64,000 bases of DNA from Vibrio coralliirubri (GCF_024347375.1 NZ_AP025471.1:1488001-1552000); one strand, 5' to 3'. Shown: positions 26,330 to 35,733, numbered from the stretch's first letter. Program-made: numbers and translations. Notes: a model not told the origin generated them from the sequence alone.

Positions 26330-27673
26330 ATGAGTGAGAGTAAAACAGAAATACTCAACCAAGATGCGAACAACGGAATTTTAGAGAAGTTTTTTAAAAT
26401 TAAGGCCCACGGAAGTAGCGTAAAAAATGAGTTAGTCGGTGGTGTCACCACCTTCGCAACCATGGCTTACATCATCTTCGTTAACCCACAAATCATGGCC
26501 GCTTCAGGCATGGATTCAGGCGCGGTATTCGTCGCGACCTGTATTGGTGCTGCGATCGGTTGTTTGTTAATGGGGCTATTTGCGAACTGGCCTGTTGGAC
26601 TTGCGCCGGGCATGGGCTTGAACGCCTTCTTCTCGTTCACAGTAGTAAGCGAAATGGGCTACAGCTGGGAAGTCGCGCTAGGTGCGGTGTTTATCTCCGG
26701 TATCTTGTTCGTCGGGATGAGCTTCTACAAAGTCCGCCAATGGATAATTGAAAGTATTCCAGTGAGTTTGCGTTACTCCATGACAGCGGGCGTTGGTTTG
26801 TTCTTGGGTCTGATTGGCTTGAAAACAGCAGGTATTGTCGTCGAAAACCCTGCGACTTTGGTGTCACTAGGTGACTTTACTAAACCAGAGGCGCTGCTTG
26901 CTGCTATCGCATTTCTTATCATTGCGGTACTCAGTGAGCGTAAAGTCTTTGGTGCGGTGTTAATCGGCATTTTGAGTGTAACTCTGGTCGGCATGATGCT
27001 TGGCTTAGTGCACTACAACGGCTTCTTTGCGGCTCCACCAAGCTTAGCGCCTACGTTCCTAAAAATGGACATTATGGGCGCACTCGATGTTTCGATGATC
27101 AGCGTTATCTTGGCTTTCCTTTTTGTAAACATGTTCGATACCGCAGGTACTTTGATGGGCGTGGCAGAGCGTGCAAACCTAACTAACCCTGAAACGGGCA
27201 AAATTGAAGGTCTTAGCAAAGCACTGAAAGCCGACAGTATCTCAAGTGTGGCAGGTGCGTGTGTGGGTTGTCCGCCAGTAACCAGTTACGTAGAAAGTGC
27301 AGCGGGCGTTGCAGCAGGCGCACGAACTGGCCTATCGGCAATTGTAGTTGGTGTGTTGTTCTTAGCGGCGATTTTCCTATCTCCACTTGCAGGTATGATC
27401 CCAGCTTACGCAACCTCTGGCGCGTTGATTTACGTAGCGTTCGTGATGATGAGCAGCATGCAGCACGTTGATTGGAAAGACTTCACCAACGGTGCACCTG
27501 CAGCCATTACCGCGTTAATGATGCCACTGACGTTCTCTATCGCGAATGGTATCGCACTGGGTTTCATTACCTACACAGTACTGAAACTGGCGACAGGTAA
27601 AACAAAAGACGTATCAATTTCGATGTACTTCCTAGCGGCTATCTTCATCGCCAAGCTTGTGTTCATCGGCTAA
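26330..27673 (+). CDS. NCS2 purine permease, AzgA-like (adenine/guanine/hypoxanthine)
   Basis: A 447-residue inner-membrane protein of the AzgA-like branch of the NCS2 family, proton symporters for adenine, guanine and hypoxanthine. Features seen are the TFATMAYIIFVNPQIMAASG N-terminal helix, GLAPGMGLNAFFSF, NMFDTAGTLMGVA and the conserved CPPVTSYVESAAGVAAGARTGL segment. About twelve to fourteen membrane segments are predicted. The ATG at 26330 (MSESKTEIL) follows AAAAGGAC; an upstream in-frame ATG at 26300 has no site. It supplies the substrates of guaD and xdhAB. Confidence 0.9.
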   Translation: MSESKTEILNQDANNGILEKFFKIKAHGSSVKNELVGGVTTFATMAYIIFVNPQIMAASGMDSGAVFVATCIGAAIGCLLMGLFANWPVGLAPGMGLNAFFSFTVVSEMGYSWEVALGAVFISGILFVGMSFYKVRQWIIESIPVSLRYSMTAGVGLFLGLIGLKTAGIVVENPATLVSLGDFTKPEALLAAIAFLIIAVLSERKVFGAVLIGILSVTLVGMMLGLVHYNGFFAAPPSLAPTFLKMDIMGALDVSMISVILAFLFVNMFDTAGTLMGVAERANLTNPETGKIEGLSKALKADSISSVAGACVGCPPVTSYVESAAGVAAGARTGLSAIVVGVLFLAAIFLSPLAGMIPAYATSGALIYVAFVMMSSMQHVDWKDFTNGAPAAITALMMPLTFSIANGIALGFITYTVLKLATGKTKDVSISMYFLAAIFIAKLVFIG

Positions 27674-27891
27674 TCACCCAACGTAACTATCGCTTGGCCT
27701 GTTCGCAGGCCGAGCTATCAAGAAACAGGTTACAACAACATTTTTAAGAAAAAGCTAATTGTGCTAATCAGCGGAACGCACAAGCAATCCGTTCCTTTAG
27801 TACACCTTTTTTATGACCCTACGCAGTTTGTAGAAGTCATTATTTGACCGCCAATCGCCTGTAAACGGAAACGCAGGCAGAGGAATATCAA

Positions 27892-29343
27892 ATGAAACTT
27901 CTGTACACCCTAAATGAAAGACCGCCTCATGGGCTAACCCTCCTACTCGCACTGCAACACATGCTCGCCTCGATTGGTGGCATTGTGGCTGTTCCCCTTA
28001 TTGTCGGCGCTTCTATCGGCCTACCTAATACAGAGATTGTCTCGCTGATCAATGCTGCGTTATTGGCGTCTGGTATTGTGACCGTCGCTCAATGTCTTGG
28101 TTTTGGTCCTGTTGGTATTCGGCTGCCCGTTGTGATGGGTTCAAGCTTTGCCTTTTTGGGTGTCGCTATCTCGATTGGTAACGAAGGTGGCGTCGCCGCT
28201 ATTATGGGCTCAGCGCTTATCGGCTCGTTCGTGGTGATTGGTGCCAGCTTCTATATGGATAAGGTTCGGAAGCTATTCCCAACCGTGGTAAGTGGTGTGG
28301 TGGTTACCTTAATCGGTTTAACCATTTTACCGGTTGCCATGAATTGGGTCGGAGACTCCCCTGCCAACACGGAACAATTCGCCACACTACCAAAGCTGTT
28401 TCTAGCACTGGTCTCTTTGGGCATCGTGGTTGGCGTCTCGGTTTACTGTAAAGGCGCGGTTGCCGCTTCAGCTATCGTGATTGGTTTAGCAGGCGGTTAC
28501 ATTGTGGCGCTATCGCTCGGCATGGTCGACCTTGAGCAAATCAGCTCTGCCGCTTGGGTTGGCGGCCCTGAACCTTTCAAATACGGCTTCACCTTTTCTG
28601 CGAGTGCCATCATCAGCATGAGCTTGGTGTACATCGTGGTTATCGCCGAAGCAACGGGTGATTTCATGGCACTCGGTAACAACTGTCAAACCCAAGTATC
28701 CGGTAAAGATTTAAAACGAGGCCTTCTAGGCGATGGCCTTGGCAGTACCTTATCTTCAATTTTAACGGCAATGCCACTGGCATCATTCAGTCAAAACGTC
28801 GGTATTGTGGGTATCACAGGTGTAGCGAGCCGTTATGTAGTGGCTGCAACCGGTGGTTTGTTGATTTTAGGTGGTTTATTCCCGAAATTAGCCGCAATTG
28901 CCGTCACAATACCTAAACCTGTTCTGGGTGGTGTGGGCTTTGTGATGTTCGGTATGATCGCTTACGCGGGTATCCGTATGTTGATCAAAGCCGCAGACAC
29001 CAAGCGAAACGCCTTGGTAATCTGTGTTGGTTTAGCGTCAGGTTTAGCTGTAACTTTCGAACCAAGATTGCTGCAACACTTGCCACATGATTTGGCGAAT
29101 TTTCTTCACTCTGGCATCACTACAGGCACTATCATGACGGTACTGCTGAACCTTGTGTTGCCGAAATCTTCACGAGCAGAAGAGCAAGAAGCGCTAGCCG
29201 AAAGCCAAGCGCAAGTTGAGCTAGAAATGAAAGAACAAGCTGAAGAAGCACTTCAAGCAGACGAGCAATTGGAGATTCAACAAGCAAGCACAGAAACAGA
29301 CGTTCAAGCGGCATCAGATAACCCTGAGCCCAAAGCGAACTAA
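27892..29343 (+). CDS. NCS2 nucleobase permease, xanthine/urate type
   Basis: A 483-residue inner-membrane symporter of the nucleobase-ascorbate branch of NCS2, the group that includes XanQ, PbuX and UacT for xanthine or urate. Family segments are LLALQHMLASIGGIVAVPLI, QCLGFGPVGIRLPVVMGSSF, VIAEATGDFMALG and GLGSTLSSILTAMPLASFSQNVG, the last including the NxGG-type region of this branch. The ATG start is preceded by GGCAGAGGAA. An unusual tail of about 60 residues after LNLVLPKSSR is acidic and Q/A-rich and looks coiled-coil or disordered. It is placed between azgA-like and 8-oxoguanine deaminase genes, so urate or xanthine is the likely cargo. Confidence 0.88.
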   Translation: MKLLYTLNERPPHGLTLLLALQHMLASIGGIVAVPLIVGASIGLPNTEIVSLINAALLASGIVTVAQCLGFGPVGIRLPVVMGSSFAFLGVAISIGNEGGVAAIMGSALIGSFVVIGASFYMDKVRKLFPTVVSGVVVTLIGLTILPVAMNWVGDSPANTEQFATLPKLFLALVSLGIVVGVSVYCKGAVAASAIVIGLAGGYIVALSLGMVDLEQISSAAWVGGPEPFKYGFTFSASAIISMSLVYIVVIAEATGDFMALGNNCQTQVSGKDLKRGLLGDGLGSTLSSILTAMPLASFSQNVGIVGITGVASRYVVAATGGLLILGGLFPKLAAIAVTIPKPVLGGVGFVMFGMIAYAGIRMLIKAADTKRNALVICVGLASGLAVTFEPRLLQHLPHDLANFLHSGITTGTIMTVLLNLVLPKSSRAEEQEALAESQAQVELEMKEQAEEALQADEQLEIQQASTETDVQAASDNPEPKAN

Positions 29344-29518
29344 CTGGTTCTCGAACTAACTAAGTCTCAGACTAACGTAACACCGATTTCCGTAGGATCA
29401 GGGCTGATTAGAGCATTGAACGTTTTAACGCCCCTGATTCGAATTTATCTTTTAACTACAAATACCAAATAAAGACCCTCTTCCCTGAAAAGGCTGAGAT
29501 GGCTAAGGACTACTATGA

Positions 29519-30880
29519 ATGGAAACCATCTGGATTAAGAATCCTCTCGTAATCTACACTGGCTCACTGGCTGATGCAGAAGGCGGAATTGTCATTAAAG
29601 GTAATAAAGTCATTGAATTGGTTGGTAAACACAAAGAACCGACCTTACCCGTTGATTACAGCGTCGACGCCTCTCGTCATGTTGTGACTCCTGGGCTTAT
29701 CAATGCGCACCACCACTTCTATCAAACCCTAACGCGTGCCTACCCTGGCGCACTCAATAAAGAACTCTTCCATTGGCTACAAAGTCTCTACCCGGTTTGG
29801 GCCAACCTCGATTCTGAGATGATGAGCCTAGCTACAGAGCTGGCGCTGGTTGAGTTAATGATGTCGGGCTGTACCACCGCCTCAGATCACCATTACTTAC
29901 TGCCAAACGGGCTTGAACACGCCATCGATTTACAAGTCGAGGCCGCAGAGAAGCTTGGCGTGAGAGCGATATTTACGCGCGGCTCCATGAGCCTAGGGGA
30001 AGATGAAGGTGGGTTACCGCCACGACACACCATTCAAACCGAACAGACCATCATCGACGATAGCCAACGCTTGATTCGTGATTACCACCAGCGTGATGAA
30101 GGGGCGATGATTCAAATCGCACTCGCGCCTTGTTCGCCGTTCTCAGTCACAACCGATCTAATGAAAGAGACCGCCAAGATCAGCGAACGTGAAAACGTGA
30201 TGATGCACACGCACTTATGCGAAACGCTCGATGAAGAAGACTTCTGTATCGAGAAGTTTGGCCTACGCCCTGTCGATTACCTAGAAGATGTGGGTTGGCT
30301 CAACGAACGAACTTGGCTTGCTCATGGTATTCACTTCAATCCAGAAGAGATCAAACGTTTGGGTAAAGCAGGCATTGGTATCAGCCACTGCCCAACTTCC
30401 AACATGATGTTGGCTTCCGGCATTTGTAAGAACAACGATCTTGAAGCCGCTGGCGTTAAAGTCGGGCTAGGAGTGGATGGTTCAGCCTCGAATGACGGCT
30501 CCAACATGATTGCTGAAGTGCGCATGGCGATGTATCTACAACGCCTGCAATATGGTTCTGCCAATGTTTCACACTTTGACGCACTGCGCTGGGCAACGTC
30601 TGGCTCTGCAACAGCAATGGGTAGGACGGATATCGGTACACTAGAAGTCGGAAAACAAGCCGACATCGCGATGTTCAAGCTCGATGATATTCGCTTCTCT
30701 GGCAGCCACGACCCACTGGCCGCATTGCTACTCTGCGGGGCGCAACAAGCGGATAAAGTGATGGTAGCCGGAAAATGGCGAGTCAACGATGGTGCCGTGA
30801 TCGGCGTAGACATGGAGCAACTGATGCACCGCCACCACGCCGCGGCGATGAAGCTCGGCAAGCTGGCAATGAATAACTAG
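29519..30880 (+). CDS. 8-oxoguanine deaminase
   Basis: A 453-residue zinc amidohydrolase that deaminates 8-oxoguanine directly to urate, by-passing xanthine dehydrogenase. The metal site is visible in INAHHHFYQTL (HxH), MHTHLCETLDEED, AHGIHFNPEE and GVDGSASNDGSN, the last two typical of the 8-oxoguanine deaminase/atrazine-hydrolase branch. The N-terminal IWIKNPLVIYTG is also typical. The ATG at 29519 is preceded by AAGGA. It is the last gene of the rightward purine block and is followed by a strong terminator. Atrazine-type substrates cannot be excluded from the sequence alone, but the purine context favours this call. Confidence 0.88.
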   Translation: METIWIKNPLVIYTGSLADAEGGIVIKGNKVIELVGKHKEPTLPVDYSVDASRHVVTPGLINAHHHFYQTLTRAYPGALNKELFHWLQSLYPVWANLDSEMMSLATELALVELMMSGCTTASDHHYLLPNGLEHAIDLQVEAAEKLGVRAIFTRGSMSLGEDEGGLPPRHTIQTEQTIIDDSQRLIRDYHQRDEGAMIQIALAPCSPFSVTTDLMKETAKISERENVMMHTHLCETLDEEDFCIEKFGLRPVDYLEDVGWLNERTWLAHGIHFNPEEIKRLGKAGIGISHCPTSNMMLASGICKNNDLEAAGVKVGLGVDGSASNDGSNMIAEVRMAMYLQRLQYGSANVSHFDALRWATSGSATAMGRTDIGTLEVGKQADIAMFKLDDIRFSGSHDPLAALLLCGAQQADKVMVAGKWRVNDGAVIGVDMEQLMHRHHAAAMKLGKLAMNN

Positions 30881-30910
30881 AGTTTCGATGTTTTGAAGTC
30901 ACCAGAAAGC

Positions 30911-30938
30911 AAAAGGCCGACATGATGTCGGCCTTTCT
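30911..30938. terminator. Bidirectional intrinsic terminator
   Basis: AAAGGCCGACAT / ATGTCGGCCTTT stem with a minimal loop and T-rich flanks, between the convergent 8-oxoguanine deaminase and manA genes. Confidence 0.85.
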
Positions 30939-30999
30939 TGTGTCACTAGAGAAATTGAGTGATAACAACTGGATGCTTTTCGACTAGACAAATTTCGAC

Positions 31000-32187
31000 T
31001 TAGTTGTACGCTCGAGCAAGTATTCCCTGTCCCTGATATTCATACATTCCAGCATCGTTACTGATGAACACTGACTCACCTGAACTCAGCATTAACTTAT
31101 GCTCTTTAGTTGAAACCGTTACCTCACCACCGATACAAAATAAAATCTCTGCGCTCCGTAGATACTGTTGGCTGACCTCTTCGTTCACTGACAAGATGTC
31201 GAAGCCGAAATCATCAACAGGTATAGGGAAACTCAACTTGTCTTCTTTCTCGATAGGTTTCAGTTTGATGCCTTCGATATCCGTCGTTTCAAAACACGTA
31301 TTATCAATCAATTCAGGTACATCGATAAACTTAGGAGTGAGACCTGCACGTAACACATTATCTGAGTTCGCCATAATCTCTAGCCCAGTACCTTCGATAT
31401 AAGCATGCGGGGTTTCGGCATGCAAAAACATTGCCTCACCCGGTGCAAGCTCGATTGTGTTCAACATGAGTGGCGAAAATAAACCAATATCATCGACATA
31501 ATGCTGTTCAAAGCCTTTGCTGTACTGTAATGCTTCTCGCCCCATAGCAGTCTTCGGTCTACGTTCATAAGCCGAATACAGCTGCTCTAGCGCTAACTTT
31601 TTTCGCTCACCTTCAAGTGTCATCACCGAGGTAAAAAACACTTTCAAGCCTTCGCTGTTGGGACTAATTGCTAGTGCTGAGATCTCAATATCCAGTGCGC
31701 TAATTTCTGCTTCTTTAAACAACTCTATAATTTGCGGAATAGGCCTAAAACCATTCATAGCTTTGTAGAAAGTCAGTGCATAAACCAGCTCAGGTTTATG
31801 GTTAGGATCTTTGTAGTTTCGATTCGATGCATCCAAACTAATGCCTAGCTTATTCTCTCGTTCAAAACCAAGCTGGGCCTTTTTCTTACTTGGGTGTACT
31901 TGTATCGATAGAGGGGTTTCTGCCGCGAGAACTTTAAACAAATAAGGTAGCTCGCCGAACCTTGCTTCCGTGTATTCCCCAAACATTCCCTTACTGTCTT
32001 GGCTTAAAACCTCCGATAGCAGCTGGCCTGTATCAGCAACTCTTGAGCAGCCTCTAGGGTGAGCCCCCATCCAAATTTCAGCTTGAGGCTCGGAATTAGG
32101 ATTTTGAATATCAAACAGCTCAGAAATAGACTGTTTACTTCCCCACGGATAATGCTGAATAACATTATCTAATTTAAATAAAGACAT
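31000..32187 (-). CDS. manA: Mannose-6-phosphate isomerase, class I
   Basis: A 395-residue zinc enzyme interconverting mannose 6-phosphate and fructose 6-phosphate. Metal-site motifs are SIQVHPSKKKAQ, HKPELVYALTFYKAMNGFR and HAETPHAYIEGTGLEIMANSDNVLRAG (split across the cupin core). The N-terminal FKLDNVIQHYPWGSK is the family start. It is the last gene of the glycosylglycerate operon, 43 bp after the glycerate kinase gene, and turns the mannose 6-phosphate released by MngB into a glycolytic intermediate. Another manA elsewhere in the genome would be expected; this copy appears dedicated. Confidence 0.92.
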   Translation of the reverse strand: MSLFKLDNVIQHYPWGSKQSISELFDIQNPNSEPQAEIWMGAHPRGCSRVADTGQLLSEVLSQDSKGMFGEYTEARFGELPYLFKVLAAETPLSIQVHPSKKKAQLGFERENKLGISLDASNRNYKDPNHKPELVYALTFYKAMNGFRPIPQIIELFKEAEISALDIEISALAISPNSEGLKVFFTSVMTLEGERKKLALEQLYSAYERRPKTAMGREALQYSKGFEQHYVDDIGLFSPLMLNTIELAPGEAMFLHAETPHAYIEGTGLEIMANSDNVLRAGLTPKFIDVPELIDNTCFETTDIEGIKLKPIEKEDKLSFPIPVDDFGFDILSVNEEVSQQYLRSAEILFCIGGEVTVSTKEHKLMLSSGESVFISNDAGMYEYQGQGILARAYN

Positions 32188-32230
32188 AGATATTTCTTTG
32201 TATCACTTGCAAGTAATCAAACTTAGTCAG

Positions 32231-33394
32231 CTACTTAACATTAATCATTGACGCACCCAACTTGAGGGTAGCAGCGATATTTCGAGATGTTTGAGTCACG
32301 TTCATGCTCGCCTCTTGAAGCACTTTTTCAAGGCTCTGTGGTGAGCGAACAGTGGCAAAAGCACTGTCGATTGTGGCGTATAAATCATCGATTTCAGAAC
32401 CTAAAGAACCTGCAATTCCAATCACTGGAATCGACTTCGCCTTAGCTCGCTTAGCAATGCCAAATGGCGTTTTACCTTGCAGGGTTTGGTTATCCATTTG
32501 GCCTTCGCCCGTAATCACCAGATCAGCCTGTTCTAGAACTTTATCAGCGTCTAACGCATCTAAAATCATCTCAATTCCAGGCTTAATTTGAACATCAAAT
32601 AACAAGGAGACACCCAAAGGGGTGCCACCCGCCGCTCCAAACCCAGCGCTAGAACAACGGTCGACACCAGTTATTGAGAAAGCAACCTTGGCAAAGTTAG
32701 ATAAACAACGCTCTAATTCAGCAATCAAACTTGGAGACGCTCCTTTTTGAGGACCAAACACCTCACTAGCTCCATTACCCCCAACAAGTGGGTTCGCAAC
32801 ATCGCATGCCACTATGAATTCCACTTGCTTACAACGGGGGTGAACACCAGACAAATCGATGCGGGCAAGATTAGAAAGCGCAGCACCGCCTTTTGGTAAT
32901 TCGTTTCCTTCTCGATCCAGTAGCTTTCCACCTAAAGCCTGTACGATACCAGCCCCACCATCGTTGGTTGCACTACCACCGAGGCCAAGCATTATTTTGC
33001 TCACACCTAGATCTAATGCTTCACATATGAGCTCGCCAGTACCATAGGTAGTGGTCACTGCAGGGTTACGTTGAGGAACATCGAGTAGATCTAAGCCTGA
33101 TGCCGCCGCCACTTCAATTAAGGCAGTACTGCCGTTATCAAGTAGCGCCCATTGAGCCGTCACACCACAGTCGAGTGAATCTAACTTTAGCGGCCCGGTC
33201 ACTGGCGAAAGTCTTATCTCGCCCTCTAAACCTTGCATCAATACGTCAACCGTTCCCTCACCACCGTCGGCGAGAGGAAGGTGTACGTATTCAGCTTGTG
33301 GAAATACGTGAACAAAACCTTGTTCAATGCATTCACAGACCTGCTTAGCTGTCAGTGACTCTTTAAATGAATCTGGAGCAATCACTATTTTCAT
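32231..33394 (-). CDS. Glycerate kinase (GarK/GlxK family)
   Basis: A 387-residue kinase of the GarK/GlxK family, which phosphorylates D-glycerate. The N-terminal KIVIAPDSFKESLTAKQV is the family hallmark, with LPLADGGEGTVDVL and the GLGGSATNDGGAGIVQALG segment that follows. VITGEGQMDNQTLQGKTPFG is also conserved. Members usually make 2-phosphoglycerate. It lies 14 bp after the PTS IIA gene and takes the glycerate released by MngB or the phosphorylase. A second, unrelated type of glycerate kinase is encoded at 48488-49798. Confidence 0.93.
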   Translation of the reverse strand: MKIVIAPDSFKESLTAKQVCECIEQGFVHVFPQAEYVHLPLADGGEGTVDVLMQGLEGEIRLSPVTGPLKLDSLDCGVTAQWALLDNGSTALIEVAAASGLDLLDVPQRNPAVTTTYGTGELICEALDLGVSKIMLGLGGSATNDGGAGIVQALGGKLLDREGNELPKGGAALSNLARIDLSGVHPRCKQVEFIVACDVANPLVGGNGASEVFGPQKGASPSLIAELERCLSNFAKVAFSITGVDRCSSAGFGAAGGTPLGVSLLFDVQIKPGIEMILDALDADKVLEQADLVITGEGQMDNQTLQGKTPFGIAKRAKAKSIPVIGIAGSLGSEIDDLYATIDSAFATVRSPQSLEKVLQEASMNVTQTSRNIAATLKLGASMINVK

Positions 33395-33408
33395 CGAAGG
33401 TATTCACT

Positions 33409-34029
33409 CTAGAGCAGTAAGAACAAAAACGCTGAAATGACCAGGCCAACACCTAAAACTACTGGGTAGGCTATTTGACTAATGTCCTTCGCCATTTCCG
33501 GCTCTTCTTGCTTCTGAGATTCAGAGTCTGACTTTGCTTCACTGTGAGTATTGTTCGCGCCTTGAGAACAGTCGTCTTCTGAACCGAGCAACTTCATAAT
33601 CTGTTGAGTCGAATTCGCGGCTAGTAACTCATCACGGAAATCATCGTCTACAAGAGAAGACGTCAATGTCGTCAACACTTCCATGTGCGTAGATCCAGCT
33701 TCTGCTGGCGGGATCGCAATCAAGAAGATCATATTGACGGGCTCATCACCATCAATACCTTGCCACATCAATTCATCTTTAACGAAAGCACAGGCAAACA
33801 CAGGCTCAATAACCGCCGGAGATTTACCGTGAGGGACCGCTAAGTACTCACCCAGAGCTGTTGGCCCCTCTTCTTCACGATGCAATACAGCATCTAAAAA
33901 CTGCTGTTTATTTGTTAATTTGCCAGCTTGGTCGATCTTGTCAGTCAATGCGTTAATAGCTGCAAATCGGTCATCGAACACCGCATCTAACAGAATTAAG
34001 CTTTCGGACGTTAGGTTAGATAATTTCAT
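33409..34029 (-). CDS. PTS fructose-family IIA component with C-terminal membrane segment
   Basis: A 206-residue enzyme IIA of the fructose/mannosylglycerate PTS family. The active-site histidine lies in EYLAVPHGKSPAV (about residue 67) and DELMWQGIDGDEPVNMIFLIAIP is the family core. It receives phosphate from HPr and passes it to IIB at 38486-39889. In E. coli the MngA transporter carries its IIA domain in the same chain, whereas here it is separate. After a Q/E-rich, S-rich linker (about residues 150-180) the protein ends in a hydrophobic segment, AYPVVLGVGLVISAFLFLLL, which would anchor it in the membrane. It begins 3 bp after the preceding phosphorylase gene stops, so the two are translationally linked. 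Confidence 0.9.
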   Translation of the reverse strand: MKLSNLTSESLILLDAVFDDRFAAINALTDKIDQAGKLTNKQQFLDAVLHREEEGPTALGEYLAVPHGKSPAVIEPVFACAFVKDELMWQGIDGDEPVNMIFLIAIPPAEAGSTHMEVLTTLTSSLVDDDFRDELLAANSTQQIMKLLGSEDDCSQGANNTHSEAKSDSESQKQEEPEMAKDISQIAYPVVLGVGLVISAFLFLLL

Positions 34030-34032
34030 GCG

Positions 34033-35733
34033 CTATTCCTTATGACTCTTCAGCCAAACAAATTGAAACGGTTTCAATGTAAAGACATTTGCTAACTGCT
34101 CACGACTAATCAAGTCATAACCACCAGCATCAAGGCGAACCTCTTGTGGCACCTCACTTAAGTTCAGAGCAAAGCGAATAGATTCATCTCCTTCGCCGCG
34201 CTGCAATGCAAACACCTTTTCACCTAGGTCTAGAACTTTTTGGCTCATAAGTGGAGAAAATGCAGGTTGAGTTTTACGCAGCTTCACCAACTCAACCATC
34301 TGGCTATAAACTTGTTGGCGCAATGAGCCAGCTTCGGCTAGCTCCGCCTCTAACTCGTCTAAATCGAACTTCTCACGATTGATTCTGCGGTTAATACCCG
34401 ATTCAACCATCCCGTTAATATCATTCTCACTGCCCAGTAAACTGTGATAGTAAATCGCAGGCACACCAATAAATGAAAGCAAGATAGATTGAGCCGCCAA
34501 GAATTTTCTCGCTTTCTCATCATCACTATCGGAAGCTTCAGTTAATGCACTTAAGTAATTGATATTCAACTCATAAGGAGACTGAGACCCGTCACTGTTG
34601 TTTTTATAGTTTACGCGACCACCTTTACGCTCAACCTGTTCACACATTAACAAACGATCTTCATTGGTCAGGATCCCTTCCGTTGGACGAACACCGACAC
34701 CGTCATGGCTCGCAAGGAAGTTAAAATAAGTTGTCTTATTCCCTTGCTGCAGTGAAGCCATTGCTTCTTCGGTTAGGCCTTTCGCCCATTCGGTCAATAC
34801 AGAACTGTTTTGACTCATGAATGCATGCAGAGTCAAAGGCGGAAGCGGGAACTGATACACCATGTGTGCTTCATTTCCTTGTCCGAAATACGAAATATTT
34901 TCCTTGTGTGGCACATTTGTTTCAGTGATTAGTAACGCGCCAGGAACCGTCTCATCAAAGATGATTCGCCATAGCTGGATAATCTGATGTGCTTCCGGCA
35001 AGTGAATACACGTTGTATTTAATACTTTCCAGATAAAACCGATGGCATCTAGGCGTATTGAACGGCCGCCGTTTACTGCATACATCAATAAAATATCGAT
35101 ACTTTCTAGCAACACTTTCGAGCTTCGGAAGTTGATATCAATTTGGTCTTCAGAGAAAGTAGTCCACACATGAGATGTCTCCCCCGAAGCCTTACTAAAC
35201 GGTGTCAGGAGCGGTAAAGCGCGGGGGCGCGTAACACTCGAGTAGTCTAGGCTTGGGTCAGACTCAACAAAGTAATCTTGGTATTGCGTATCACCTGCTA
35301 AATAACCTTGAAACCAATCACTGCTTTTTGAGATGTGATTGATCACACAGTCGTACATCAAATCAAAGTTCTCAGACAAAGCATTGAGGTGTTCCCAGTC
35401 ACCCAACTTCTCGTCGACCTTTCGGTAATCGACCACACTAAAGCCATCATCAGAGGTATACGGAAACATAGGTAGAATATGGATATTGCTGATTGAGTCT
35501 TTTAGGTACTTATCAGCAAAAATTTTCATACTGCTCAATGTTTTTTCGTCGTTACGAGCAAAGCTGTCACCGTAAGTAATCAGGTAAGATGTATTCTCAT
35601 CAACCCACGGTGTGTATTGTGGAGCACTTGGCTTCCATTTCTCAATTAAGGCTAAGATCTCTTGCGTTACCGAGTGTGCTTCTTCTTCACCATAAATATC
35701 GGCGACTTTGTTGAAGAGTATTGTTTCAATCAT
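34033..35733 (-). CDS. GH13_18 sugar phosphorylase, glucosylglycerate phosphorylase-like (YcjM-like)
   Basis: A 566-residue enzyme of GH13 subfamily 18, resembling E. coli YcjM, a glucosylglycerate phosphorylase that gives glucose 1-phosphate and glycerate. Shared blocks are TSDDGFSVVDYR, SVTRPRALPLLTPF, IRLDAIGFIWK with the nucleophile aspartate, LITETNVPHKENISYFG with the acid/base glutamate, and FLASHDGVGVRPTEG. No signal peptide is present. The ATG at 35733 (MIETILFNK) follows AAGGAC and avoids overlap with mngB, which ends at 35744. It sits between mngB and the IIA gene, suggesting that the locus also handles glucosylglycerate, perhaps as a phosphorylated form. Sucrose-6-phosphate phosphorylase is a less likely alternative. 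Confidence 0.82.
   Translation of the reverse strand: MIETILFNKVADIYGEEEAHSVTQEILALIEKWKPSAPQYTPWVDENTSYLITYGDSFARNDEKTLSSMKIFADKYLKDSISNIHILPMFPYTSDDGFSVVDYRKVDEKLGDWEHLNALSENFDLMYDCVINHISKSSDWFQGYLAGDTQYQDYFVESDPSLDYSSVTRPRALPLLTPFSKASGETSHVWTTFSEDQIDINFRSSKVLLESIDILLMYAVNGGRSIRLDAIGFIWKVLNTTCIHLPEAHQIIQLWRIIFDETVPGALLITETNVPHKENISYFGQGNEAHMVYQFPLPPLTLHAFMSQNSSVLTEWAKGLTEEAMASLQQGNKTTYFNFLASHDGVGVRPTEGILTNEDRLLMCEQVERKGGRVNYKNNSDGSQSPYELNINYLSALTEASDSDDEKARKFLAAQSILLSFIGVPAIYYHSLLGSENDINGMVESGINRRINREKFDLDELEAELAEAGSLRQQVYSQMVELVKLRKTQPAFSPLMSQKVLDLGEKVFALQRGEGDESIRFALNLSEVPQEVRLDAGGYDLISREQLANVFTLKPFQFVWLKSHKE

Noticed and set aside
29490..29516. CTGAGAT near the start of the 8-oxoguanine deaminase gene, resembling part of a TPP riboswitch
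   Set aside because: Only this short piece of the THI-box is present; the other conserved helices and the downstream pieces are missing.
30331..30861. Long minus-strand frame opposite the 8-oxoguanine deaminase gene
   Set aside because: At 176 residues it is long, but its sequence is Cys/Ser-rich shadow translation without a start site or recognisable domain.
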